A stretch of DNA of 64,000 nucleotides from Paenibacillus rubinfantis (GTDB taxonomy: Bacteria > Bacillota > Bacilli > Paenibacillales > Paenibacillaceae), in assembly GCF_001486505.1 (NCBI RefSeq), contig NZ_LN909061.1, forward strand, positions 62,001 through 126,000, given 5' to 3'. Numbering within the stretch: the first letter of the stretch is position 1; every line of letters starts with the position of its first letter. Position numbers and translations under genes: made by a program. The notes beneath the pieces are model-generated. The model saw only the letters and a list, made by a program, of their open reading frames with translations, was not told the origin of the DNA and ran no database searches. Shown piece after piece: positions 24,914-32,822 of the stretch.

Positions 24914-24950
24914 AGCCATCTCTACCCCAATGGGGAGCGGATGGCTTTCT
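24914..24950 (+). terminator. Possible terminator of the tail operon
   Basis: AGCCAT (24914-24919) pairs with ATGGCT (24941-24946), with an inner CCCC/GGGG stem around AAT. The T tract is short (TTTCT), so termination may be partial. Confidence 0.5.
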
Positions 24951-24973
24951 ATGTTCTCCCCCCCTACCCAAAA

Positions 24974-25010
24974 TGAAAACGTTGACATTCGCTAGATAAG
25001 AGATTATGGT
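24974..25010 (+). promoter_or_regulatory. Sigma-A promoter with cre overlapping the -35 (GH43 gene)
   Basis: TGAAAACGTTGACA (24974-24987) matches the CcpA cre consensus TGWAANCGNTNWCA at all positions. Its last six bases are the -35 box TTGACA (24982-24987). After exactly 17 bases comes TATGGT (25005-25010). Bound CcpA would block RNA polymerase, giving glucose repression of the GH43 gene at 25096. Confidence 0.8.
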
Positions 25011-25095
25011 GATGAAAACTAAATAAGATGTTTGTAATAAAACAAATATTTTAGTAGTCCTTCAGATGTAGTACGAATTTAGGAGGGGAAATCAA

Positions 25096-26073
25096 GTGAA
25101 TAACACGTTTTTGAATCCGATTTTGTCAAATGGTGCCGATCCGTGGATTGTTCGGCATCCCGATGGAAGCTACTATATGTCGGTTACGTTGGGAGACCGC
25201 ATCGCCCTTTGGCACAGCCAAACGCTGACCGGACTAGGGAGCGTAACGCCAAAGACGGTATGGATCCCCGAGCCGAATGGCCCTTTTTCCCACAACCTGT
25301 GGGCGCCGGAACTACATTGCATCGATGGATCCTGGTACATCTACTACACAGCCAACGACGGCGGCGGGGACGAGACAAGACGCGTCTGCGTGCTTGAACT
25401 TGAGGGCGAGGATCCGATAAACGGCGAGTGGCGGTTTAAAGGCGTGATGAATACGGAATTTCCGGGACTGGACGGAACGGTACTCCAGCATCAGGGGGAG
25501 CTGTATTTCTTTTATTCCGGTTACGGCTATTTTCCCGACTATGGTTCTGCGGTTTACGCCGTCCGCATGACCAATCCATGGACGCTGACAGGTCCAAATG
25601 TTCTGATTACGGCTCCGACGGAATCGTGGGAGAAGCAGGGCGGAATGGCGATTAACGAAGGGCCTGTGTTGTTGCGGCGCAACGGCTGGATCTTTCTCGT
25701 GTTTTCGGCAAGTGCCACTTGGTCGGACGATTACTGTCTCGGAATGACGAGGATCCCGGACACCGCGGACTTGCTTGATGCAAAGGCATGGATCAAAGAG
25801 GACGGGCCCGTCTTTGCCAAGCATCCAGCAAATGGGGTCTACGCGCCGGGGCACAACAGCTTTACCGTTTCTCCAGACGGCTCTGAGGACTGGATCGTTT
25901 ACCATGCTTATGATTATCCCGAAGCGGATCAACAACGCTCGACGGGTTCACCCCGCAGTACAAGAATCCAAAGCTTTGGCTGGCAAGCGAACGGGATGCC
26001 GGACTTCGGGATACCCACCGGCATTGGCGTGCCGATTTCGCTACCTGCTGGGGAAGAGAGGGAATGCGATTAA
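25096..26073 (+). CDS. GH43 family glycosidase (arabinosidase/xylosidase type), cytoplasmic
   Basis: 325 residues, a single five-bladed beta-propeller with no signal peptide. The GTG start has AGGAGGGG 7 bases upstream. The three catalytic residues of the clan are visible: base Asp15 in NGADPWIV, pKa modulator Asp126 in FPGLDGTVL, and acid Glu188 in INEGPVLL. GH43 enzymes remove alpha-L-arabinofuranosyl or beta-xylosyl units; the exact substrate cannot be read from sequence. The lack of a secretion signal suggests it works on imported oligosaccharides. It is preceded by a cre-controlled promoter. The separate secreted GH43 at 30144 suggests a division between outside and inside degradation. 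Confidence 0.92.
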   Translation: MNNTFLNPILSNGADPWIVRHPDGSYYMSVTLGDRIALWHSQTLTGLGSVTPKTVWIPEPNGPFSHNLWAPELHCIDGSWYIYYTANDGGGDETRRVCVLELEGEDPINGEWRFKGVMNTEFPGLDGTVLQHQGELYFFYSGYGYFPDYGSAVYAVRMTNPWTLTGPNVLITAPTESWEKQGGMAINEGPVLLRRNGWIFLVFSASATWSDDYCLGMTRIPDTADLLDAKAWIKEDGPVFAKHPANGVYAPGHNSFTVSPDGSEDWIVYHAYDYPEADQQRSTGSPRSTRIQSFGWQANGMPDFGIPTGIGVPISLPAGEERECD

Positions 26074-26149
26074 TTACAGTTTTTTTGAAACAAAAGCTTT
26101 GATTCGAACCATCAGTTTACTTCTTTAATAAAATCGATAAATACGCAAA

Positions 26150-26186
26150 TGAAAGCGTTGACATCGCGTCGAACGAAGATTATAAT
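26150..26186 (+). promoter_or_regulatory. Consensus sigma-A promoter with cre overlapping the -35 (importer operon)
   Basis: TGAAAGCGTTGACA (26150-26163) is a full match to the cre consensus and contains TTGACA (26158-26163). After 17 bases there is a perfect TATAAT (26181-26186). The leader to the lipoprotein start is about 165 bases and contains no obvious riboswitch. Confidence 0.88.
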
Positions 26187-26355
26187 CAACGCAAAGATAC
26201 AAAAAAACTGTAACAAAACAATAATATTACTTCGTGATAACGGGCTGGATGATGGAGGGGGTTAGGCCGATCCGAAAGGGGCGATGTGTTGAAACGGGGA
26301 TGAACGGTGATGTCGGGGGTTGTTGAGGTTTGAGATTAATATACGGGAGGATTCT

Positions 26356-28104
26356 ATGAACAACAAATCGAAACGTATTTTTGGTTTTGTTTTCGTTTTT
26401 ATTCTTGCGGTCTCGATGATTACGGCGTGCAGCGGGGGCGGTTCAAACAACGCGTCCCCAAATAATAGCAACAAGCAGGAGAATGTTTCCGACGAGCAGC
26501 CAAACCATGAAACCTCGTTTACAGACATCAGTACGGACATTCGCGGTAATACGGCGCCAACCCCGGAGCAGATCAATGAGGTGAATGCGACCTTAAACGA
26601 TACTTATCTGGGCGATATTTTTGACGAAAAAATTCCGAACGACTACTCCGCTTATCCGTTCAAAGGGGATGTGACGCTGGACGTCTGGATGCCCGCCAAC
26701 CGCAACATCCCGGATATGAACAATCACGCGATCCAGAAGCAAGTGGAGAAGCTGACGGGAATTAAGGTCAACTTCATCACCCCGCCGGTGGGGCAAGAAG
26801 CGGATGCGTTCACCTTGATGATCTCTTCCGGCGATTTGCCGGACATCATCATCGAGCCTGGCCGGTATCCCGGGGGCTTCGAGGCGGGTGTGAACGATGG
26901 AGCGTATTTGGATCTCACCGATTTGATGGAGAAGAATGCGCCGAACTATACCGCTTGGCGGAATTCCGATGAGACCCGAAGAAAAACAACGGTCACCGAT
27001 AGCGGCAAGCTGCTTGGTTTTTACGGAATTGCTCCCTATTCGGAGTGGATGTGGTTCGGGATGCTGATCAAGCAGGAGGCGCTGGATAAAACGGGGCTTC
27101 CGGTTCCTGAAACAATTGATGAGTGGCATGCCTTCCTGACCAAAGCCAAGGAAGTGGGGTACAGCGAACCTCTGAACTATGGATCGAACTACGGTCAGAT
27201 TTTTACCGGGATCCTAAACGGAGCCTATGGCGTATGGGATTGGACTTTCTTGGACAGCAACGGCAAGGTAGCCTGGGGACCGGCTCAACCCAAAGCGAAG
27301 GAATACCTGGCGACGATGCAGCAATGGAACAAGGAAGGGCTGCTGAACAAGGATTGGGCGACGGCTGACTTTAACCAACGAATGGCCAGCGCCATTTCCG
27401 AGAAGACCGCCGTGATGATGGATTCGCCCGATACGATGTGGAGCTACTGGAAGGAACAGAACAATATCGACTTCGTAGGGGCGCTGAACCCGGTCCTGAA
27501 CAAAGGGGATAAAGCCGCCACGACGTACAAGAACTTCAAGCGGACGGGGACCGAAGCGGCCATTACGACCCAGGCCAAGAATGTGGAAGCGGCGATGGCT
27601 TGGCTCGATTTTGCTTATACGAAGAAAGGCTGGGAGATCTATAACTACGGCGAATACGGCACGGTCCACCTCATCGATGAAAACGGCAAGCCGTATTACC
27701 CGGAAAACAGCTACATTTACAACGATCCGGATGGACAGCCGGTTGCGGTTGCGCTGGATAAATATCGCAGACACATCTGGCCGGATATCCGTGACGAGCA
27801 TAACTCCAACCCGTTGATCGTAGCGAAAGGAAGCTACTCCGGGGATATTCGGGAAGAATGGACCGAGAACATGGATACGAGCGCGGCGGTGCCTCCGATT
27901 TCGTTCACGAAAGAGGAAGCCTCGCGGGAAGCGGAGCTGGGCAACCAATTGTCCACGTTGCGCGGGGAATATTTCGCTAAAATCATCAAAGGCGAGCTGC
28001 AGGTAGACGCGTACGACAAGTTCCTGGAAGAAGCCAAGAAGATGGGGCTGGACGAATTTCTGAGCATTCATCAGGCGGCATTGGATCGCTATAACAGCAG
28101 ATAA
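26356..28104 (+). CDS. Extracellular solute-binding lipoprotein of the second sugar importer
   Basis: 582 residues from the ATG at 26356, which has CGGGAGG 6 bases upstream; an in-frame ATG at 26320 lacks a ribosome site. The signal peptide ends in the lipobox MITAC (Cys25), followed by a Gly/Asn/Ser-rich linker. The binding domain is the large LipO/YtcQ type (LDVWMPANRNIPDMNNHAIQ, then SGDLPDIIIEPG). It would capture oligosaccharides released by the secreted GH43 enzyme and hand them to the permeases at 28218 and 29204. A hairpin between this gene and the permeases probably keeps binding-protein mRNA in excess. Confidence 0.92.
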   Translation: MNNKSKRIFGFVFVFILAVSMITACSGGGSNNASPNNSNKQENVSDEQPNHETSFTDISTDIRGNTAPTPEQINEVNATLNDTYLGDIFDEKIPNDYSAYPFKGDVTLDVWMPANRNIPDMNNHAIQKQVEKLTGIKVNFITPPVGQEADAFTLMISSGDLPDIIIEPGRYPGGFEAGVNDGAYLDLTDLMEKNAPNYTAWRNSDETRRKTTVTDSGKLLGFYGIAPYSEWMWFGMLIKQEALDKTGLPVPETIDEWHAFLTKAKEVGYSEPLNYGSNYGQIFTGILNGAYGVWDWTFLDSNGKVAWGPAQPKAKEYLATMQQWNKEGLLNKDWATADFNQRMASAISEKTAVMMDSPDTMWSYWKEQNNIDFVGALNPVLNKGDKAATTYKNFKRTGTEAAITTQAKNVEAAMAWLDFAYTKKGWEIYNYGEYGTVHLIDENGKPYYPENSYIYNDPDGQPVAVALDKYRRHIWPDIRDEHNSNPLIVAKGSYSGDIREEWTENMDTSAAVPPISFTKEEASREAELGNQLSTLRGEYFAKIIKGELQVDAYDKFLEEAKKMGLDEFLSIHQAALDRYNSR

Positions 28105-28135
28105 TCGCAGGATGGCCTGAGATAGAGATTGGAAC

Positions 28136-28178
28136 ATAACGAGGGTGACCGGGCTGGGAAGCTTGGGCCCCTCGTTAT
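28136..28178 (+). terminator. Intercistronic hairpin between binding protein and permeases
   Basis: ATAACGAGGG (28136-28145) pairs perfectly with CCCTCGTTAT (28169-28178) around a 23-base loop. The downstream TGTTTC is a weak T tract, so it is more likely an mRNA-stabilising or partial terminator than a full stop. Confidence 0.6.
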
Positions 28179-28217
28179 TGTTTCAGAGAATTCAGAAGAA
28201 GAGTAGGTGATTCGTTC

Positions 28218-29189
28218 ATGGAAGTCGTCCGTACATCAAGAAGCATTGATCCGGCCGCTAAGGCCCCAAAACTCAACAATACGAGAAAGACGATCAAAAA
28301 AGATCTGAAGAAGAACTGGTTCGTCTACTTGCTGGCGATTCCGGTCGTCGCATGGTTTCTCGTCTTTTGTTACGGTCCGATGTGGGGGGTTCTTATCGCC
28401 TTTAAGGATTATAAGCCGCTGCTCGGATTTGCTGAAAGCGATTGGGTGGGCTTCAAGCATTTCGTGGATTTCTTTCAGGGACCATACTTTTGGAGAGTGA
28501 TCAAGAATACGCTTCTCCTTAATGTTTGGGGCATCGTGTTTGGTTTTACTGCGCCGATTATTCTGGCGTTAATGCTAAATGAAATACGAGACGGGAAATT
28601 CAAAAAGTCCGTTCAAACGATCACCTATATGCCTCACTTTATTTCCTTGGTGGTCGTCTGCGGGATTATTCATATCTTCACGGCGGACGAAGGAGTCGTC
28701 ACGCAGGTTGTCCAGTGGATCACCGGCAAGGACTACACCTCGCTTCTCGGGTATTCCGCCTTTTTCAGGCCGATTTATACCTTCTCCGGCATCTGGCAGA
28801 ACATCGGCTGGGACAGCATTATCTATCTGGCCGCGATGAGTGGGATCGATCCCGCTTTGTATGAGGCTGCAGAGATTGACGGCATCGGCAGGATCAAAAA
28901 AATGTGGTATATCACACTGCCGCAAATCACTCCGATTATCGTCATTCTGTTTATTTTTGCGATTGGCGGACTGATGGCATCCGGATACGAGAAGATTATT
29001 TTGCTCTACAACCCGCTTACTTACGATACGGCGGATGTTATCGCTTCTTACGTCTACCGCAGGGGCTTGAGGGAAGCCAGCCTCAGCTTCTCGACGGCGG
29101 TTGGCTTGTTTAGCGCCGTAATTAACTTTGCGCTGCTATGGGCGACGAACCGAGTCGCTCGGCGTACTTCGGAAGTGAGCTTATGGTAG
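28218..29189 (+). CDS. LplB-type ABC sugar importer permease
   Basis: 323 residues with a basic cytoplasmic N-terminus (RKTIKKDLKKNWFVYLLAIP) and six transmembrane helices. The EAA loop EAAEIDGIGRIKKMWYITLP lies at about residues 216-235. It is the CUT1, LplB/YteP branch and partner of the permease at 29204. As in the first importer locus, no ATPase gene is present, so a shared MsmX-like ATPase is presumed. Confidence 0.92.
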   Translation: MEVVRTSRSIDPAAKAPKLNNTRKTIKKDLKKNWFVYLLAIPVVAWFLVFCYGPMWGVLIAFKDYKPLLGFAESDWVGFKHFVDFFQGPYFWRVIKNTLLLNVWGIVFGFTAPIILALMLNEIRDGKFKKSVQTITYMPHFISLVVVCGIIHIFTADEGVVTQVVQWITGKDYTSLLGYSAFFRPIYTFSGIWQNIGWDSIIYLAAMSGIDPALYEAAEIDGIGRIKKMWYITLPQITPIIVILFIFAIGGLMASGYEKIILLYNPLTYDTADVIASYVYRRGLREASLSFSTAVGLFSAVINFALLWATNRVARRTSEVSLW

Positions 29190-29203
29190 AAAGGGGAATG
29201 GCC

Positions 29204-30136
29204 ATGTCCAGCCGCAGAAAGCTGAAGCGCCGGCACTGGAAGCCCAAGACAACCGGGGATCGCGTGTTTGACGCCATGAACTATATTTTGCTGACCGCCA
29301 TCACGTTAATCTGCTTTTATCCTTTGCTGCATATTTTGCTCGCTTCCGTTAGCAACCCGACAGCCCTGATGGCACATAGCGGGATTTTGCTGAAACCGCT
29401 TGGATTTACGCTTGATGGATATAAGTTGGTCTTTAAGGACAACAGCTTGTTGGTTGGGTACAAAAATACGATCATTTACGTAGGACTAGGCACGTTGGTG
29501 AATATGGTCATGACGATTATGGGGGCGTTTGTTCTCTCGCGGAAAGATCTCTACTTTAAAAATTTCATCATGATCCTGATCACGATTACGATGTTTTTTG
29601 GCGGCGGGTTGATTCCGTGGTTCCTCCTGATGAAAGATATCCATTTATACAACAACCTGTGGGCGATGATTCTGCCAACGGCTTTAAGCACCTGGAATAT
29701 CATCATTCTAAGAACAAGCTTTCAGGCGCTGCCGGCCGAGCTGGAGGAAGCAGCTACAATTGATGGCGCTAGTCAGGCGGCGATATTGATTCGGGTGATC
29801 CTGCCGTTGTCCAAGGCGACGTTGGCGGTTATTTTCCTGTACTATTTGGTGGGAAACTGGAACTCCTGGTTTAACGCGATGGTGCTGCTGAAGGATCGGG
29901 AGCTGTTCCCGCTGCAGCTTTTAATGAAGGAAATCCTAGTTGCCAATGATTCCACGGCCACAACGATCGGCAGTGCGGGTGGCGTCGTTATCGACAGTGC
30001 TCAGAGCTCAACCGCTTTCCGGGAACTCGTGAAGTATTGCGCGATTGTTGTATCCACGGTACCGATCTTAGTCGTGTATCCGTTCTTGCAGAAATATTTT
30101 GTTAAAGGCGTTTACGTCGGATCAATCAAAGGGTGA
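29204..30136 (+). CDS. YtcP/LplC-type ABC sugar importer permease
   Basis: 310 residues from the ATG at 29204, chosen because GAAAGGGG lies about 7 bases upstream; the open frame extends to 29138 inside the preceding gene. Six hydrophobic helices, EAA loop EEAATIDGASQAAILIRVIL and the family C-terminus QKYFVKGVYVGSIKG are present. It forms the second half of the channel with the product of 28218 and lies 14 bases after it. Confidence 0.92.
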   Translation: MSSRRKLKRRHWKPKTTGDRVFDAMNYILLTAITLICFYPLLHILLASVSNPTALMAHSGILLKPLGFTLDGYKLVFKDNSLLVGYKNTIIYVGLGTLVNMVMTIMGAFVLSRKDLYFKNFIMILITITMFFGGGLIPWFLLMKDIHLYNNLWAMILPTALSTWNIIILRTSFQALPAELEEAATIDGASQAAILIRVILPLSKATLAVIFLYYLVGNWNSWFNAMVLLKDRELFPLQLLMKEILVANDSTATTIGSAGGVVIDSAQSSTAFRELVKYCAIVVSTVPILVVYPFLQKYFVKGVYVGSIKG

Positions 30137-30143
30137 CCCTAAG

Positions 30144-31559
30144 ATGGAGAGGAAGAGATTTGGAAAAATGCTGCTGCCCGCCATTTGCTTATTGCTGATT
30201 TCACAGATGGGATGTACCGATTCCGGTGCCGGAGGCGAGGAAAGGAAGGATTTTTATAATATCCTGATGCAAGACGGGGCTGACCCATGGGTGTATAAGC
30301 ATACCGACGGGTATTATTACTTCACGAAAACGACCGGCGTCGACGTTACGGTTTGGAAATCCGCCAGCCTGACGGGCGTGGATGCGGCTCCCCGGAGGGT
30401 TATCCCGACAGGCGGCCATGGTATCTGGGCTCCGGAGCTTCATTATATCCATGGGGCTTGGTATATCTACTACGCCATGGATGACGGAGACAACGTGAAC
30501 CATCGCATGTACGTGATGGAGAATACCTCGGCCGATCCTACTCAAGGCGTGTGGAAGCAAAAAGGGCAAATCACCGATTCAACCAACCGATGGGCGATTG
30601 ACGGCACCGTACTGCCGTTGGACGATCAGCTGTATTTCATTTGGTCCGGCTGGGAAGGGGACGTGAATGTCAGTCAAAATTTATACATTGCCCGAATGAG
30701 CAATCCTTGGACGATCGATTCAGAGCGCGTGGAAATTGCCCGGCCGACCTATGCCTGGGAAACCAACCACTCGCCGCATGTGAACGAAGGTCCGCAGGTG
30801 GCGGTTCGAAACGGAACCATTAACCTGGTCTATTCGGCGAGCGGCAGCTGGACCAACGATTATTGCTTGGGATTGATAACGGCGGATGTGACCAGCGACC
30901 TGCTGAATCCGGCTTCATGGCAAAAGAGGGCGGAGCCGATCTTCGCCTCCGGCAATGGACTGTATGGACCGGGGCATCATTCCTTCACCACGTCTCCCGA
31001 CGGGACGGAGGATTGGATTGTTTATCATGTGGCGAAATACAAGGATGCCGGCTGGAATCGGGAAGTGCGGGCTCAATCTTTTACGTGGAATGAGGATAAT
31101 ACCCCGAACCTTGGTGTGCCTGCGGACCCGAACCTCCCGCTGGCCTTGCCTTCTGGGGAAGCGAGCCGCTCTCGTTATGAAGCGGAGAAGGGGATGTTTG
31201 GGGCTGGCGTGTCCGTGTTGGCGAACACTTCAAGTTCCGGAGGGAAATACGCAGGGCGGTTTGAACAGGAGGAAAGCTATGCCGAGTTTTCCATTCAAGC
31301 TGCAGCGGGAGAATATATTCTGTTGGCTAGAACTGCGAACGGGAGCGCTGCCGGAGAAGTCTCTTACGTTGAGTTAAGCGTCAACTCGGAATCGTCCGTA
31401 ACGCTCTCCGTCCTGCCTAAGGGGTGGGATAACTGGGGGTTGTCCACCGCCCGAATTCAGCTGAAGGACGGGGAGAACAAGCTGCGGTTTGCCCGGGATC
31501 GCGGGAAATTTGGGCTGGATTTCTTTGACCTCCTGCCGTTGAGAGCCCTGCAGCAATGA
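30144..31559 (+). CDS. Secreted GH43 glycosidase with C-terminal carbohydrate-binding module
   Basis: 471 residues from the ATG at 30144 (GGGTGA 7 bases upstream). The N-terminus is a signal peptide ending SQMGC with Cys24, a slightly imperfect lipobox, so it is probably a surface lipoprotein. The propeller shows catalytic Asp47 (DGADPWV), Asp153 (AIDGTVL) and Glu215 (HVNEGPQVA). From about residue 344, YEAEKGMFGAGVSVLANTSS to LDFFDLLPL is a CBM6/35-type module. It likely trims arabinose- or xylose-containing polymer at the cell surface and feeds the importer just upstream. It sits eight bases after the permease stop, so it is in the same operon. Confidence 0.9.
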   Translation: MERKRFGKMLLPAICLLLISQMGCTDSGAGGEERKDFYNILMQDGADPWVYKHTDGYYYFTKTTGVDVTVWKSASLTGVDAAPRRVIPTGGHGIWAPELHYIHGAWYIYYAMDDGDNVNHRMYVMENTSADPTQGVWKQKGQITDSTNRWAIDGTVLPLDDQLYFIWSGWEGDVNVSQNLYIARMSNPWTIDSERVEIARPTYAWETNHSPHVNEGPQVAVRNGTINLVYSASGSWTNDYCLGLITADVTSDLLNPASWQKRAEPIFASGNGLYGPGHHSFTTSPDGTEDWIVYHVAKYKDAGWNREVRAQSFTWNEDNTPNLGVPADPNLPLALPSGEASRSRYEAEKGMFGAGVSVLANTSSSGGKYAGRFEQEESYAEFSIQAAAGEYILLARTANGSAAGEVSYVELSVNSESSVTLSVLPKGWDNWGLSTARIQLKDGENKLRFARDRGKFGLDFFDLLPLRALQQ

Positions 31560-31650
31560 TAAAACTTATGAATATTGATTTATTACAGCTTATTGTAGTA
31601 CAGTCAAGAAAGTAAGATCTTTTTTTGGGAATACGGATACGGAGGTTCCT

Positions 31651-32601
31651 ATGCTGGAAGTTGGTATACACGAACCGGATAAGCTGGTTCAGGTGGCTCA
31701 TGCTCTCTCTACGCGTTCGCGCGTGGACATTCTTCGCCTGCTTAACACGCGGAGTATGAATATCATTGAACTGGCCGAGACCTTGGAGCTGCCGGTGTCG
31801 ACGGTGGCGAACAACGTCAAGGTGCTGGAAGCGGCTAAGCTGATCAATACGGAATTGCTACCGGCCGTTCGCGGAGCGATGAAGGTATGCAGCCGTAATT
31901 ATGATGATATCCTCATCTCGCTGAATACAAGCATCCGGACGTCCAAGGACGGGATGAAGTTTTATGAGGTTGAAATGCCGATCGGCCATTACAGTGATTG
32001 TGAGGTTCATCCGACGTGCGGGATGGCATCCAGCGAAGGGATGCTGGTTCGGGAGGACGAGCCAGCCAGCTTCTACCATCCTAAGCATGTCGCGGCGCAG
32101 CTTTTGTGGTTTCGCAAAGGGTATGTGGAGTACCAGTTTCCGCTGGAAGTTCCGCAGAATGCGCGAATCCAGTCGCTGGAGCTGTCGATGGAAATGTGCT
32201 CGGAAGCGCCGAATTACGACAATGATTGGCCTTCGGACATCTCTGTTTGGGTGAACGGCGTCGAGATTGGCATGTGGACGAGTCCCGGGGATTTCGGGGA
32301 TCGGCGCGGCGCTTTAAATCCATCCTGGTGGGAAGACTGGACGACGCAATACGGCTTGTTAAAAACGTGGCGAGTTGACCACGAACGCACGACATTGGAT
32401 ATGCAGAAGGTCTCTGACATCACCATCAAAAACCTGCAGCTCGACCAAAGGCCAAGCTTGCGAGTGCGGATTGGCGTCAAGCCGGATGCGATTCATAAGG
32501 GTGGCGTTAATCTATTCGGGAAGCAGTTTGGCGATTACGACCAGGATCTGGTCCTCCAGGTCGCTTACACGTTGGATGACGATACGCAATCCAATTCATA
32601 A
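31651..32601 (+). CDS. Winged-helix regulator (ArsR-like) with large C-terminal beta-sandwich domain
   Basis: 316 residues. Residues about 12-75 form an ArsR-type winged helix: LSTRSRVDILRLLNTRSMNI, then LAETLELPVSTVANNVKVLE (recognition helix) and a wing. The remaining 220 residues are beta-rich and read like a carbohydrate-enzyme accessory jelly roll (VEYQFPLEVPQNARIQSLEL, DWPSDISVWVNGVEIGMWTS), with three Cys (EVHPTCGMAS, MEMCSEAP). No catalytic motif is visible. Such a fusion fits a one-component regulator that binds a sugar directly. It lies between the secreted GH43 and GH2 genes and has its own ribosome site (ACGGAGG), so it probably controls this locus. Confidence 0.78.
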   Translation: MLEVGIHEPDKLVQVAHALSTRSRVDILRLLNTRSMNIIELAETLELPVSTVANNVKVLEAAKLINTELLPAVRGAMKVCSRNYDDILISLNTSIRTSKDGMKFYEVEMPIGHYSDCEVHPTCGMASSEGMLVREDEPASFYHPKHVAAQLLWFRKGYVEYQFPLEVPQNARIQSLELSMEMCSEAPNYDNDWPSDISVWVNGVEIGMWTSPGDFGDRRGALNPSWWEDWTTQYGLLKTWRVDHERTTLDMQKVSDITIKNLQLDQRPSLRVRIGVKPDAIHKGGVNLFGKQFGDYDQDLVLQVAYTLDDDTQSNS

Positions 32602-32611
32602 GTTGTTTCCT

Positions 32612-32646
32612 AAACCATCGATTCTCTAGGGATCGGTGGTTTTTTG
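32612..32646 (+). terminator. Intrinsic terminator after the winged-helix regulator
   Basis: AACCATCGAT pairs with ATCGGTGGTT (G-U pairs allowed), with a 9-base loop, and T residues follow. Confidence 0.85.
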
Positions 32647-32715
32647 TATTTTCCGGAAGTTTCATTACAAAAAGTTCGGAAAACAAAAACATTGAATATT
32701 CCTGATAAAATGAGT

Positions 32716-32752
32716 TGAAAGCGTTGACAAAATGGGGCTATGAGGATATATT
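32716..32752 (+). promoter_or_regulatory. Sigma-A promoter with cre overlapping the -35 (GH2 operon)
   Basis: TGAAAGCGTTGACA (32716-32729) is a full cre match, identical to the one at 26150. It includes -35 TTGACA (32724-32729), a 17-base spacer and -10 TATATT (32747-32752). It drives the GH2 and UlaG-like genes. Confidence 0.85.
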
Positions 32753-32822
32753 TAGCTTAAATGATACAAGAATTATGTATTAAAACAAAAATATCTATTA
32801 TGGATCGAAAAGGAGCGGAACA

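Noticed and set aside
24908..25095. Holin or lysin gene after the tail operon
   Set aside because: The gap has no open frame of suitable size; the next gene is a GH43 glycosidase with its own promoter.
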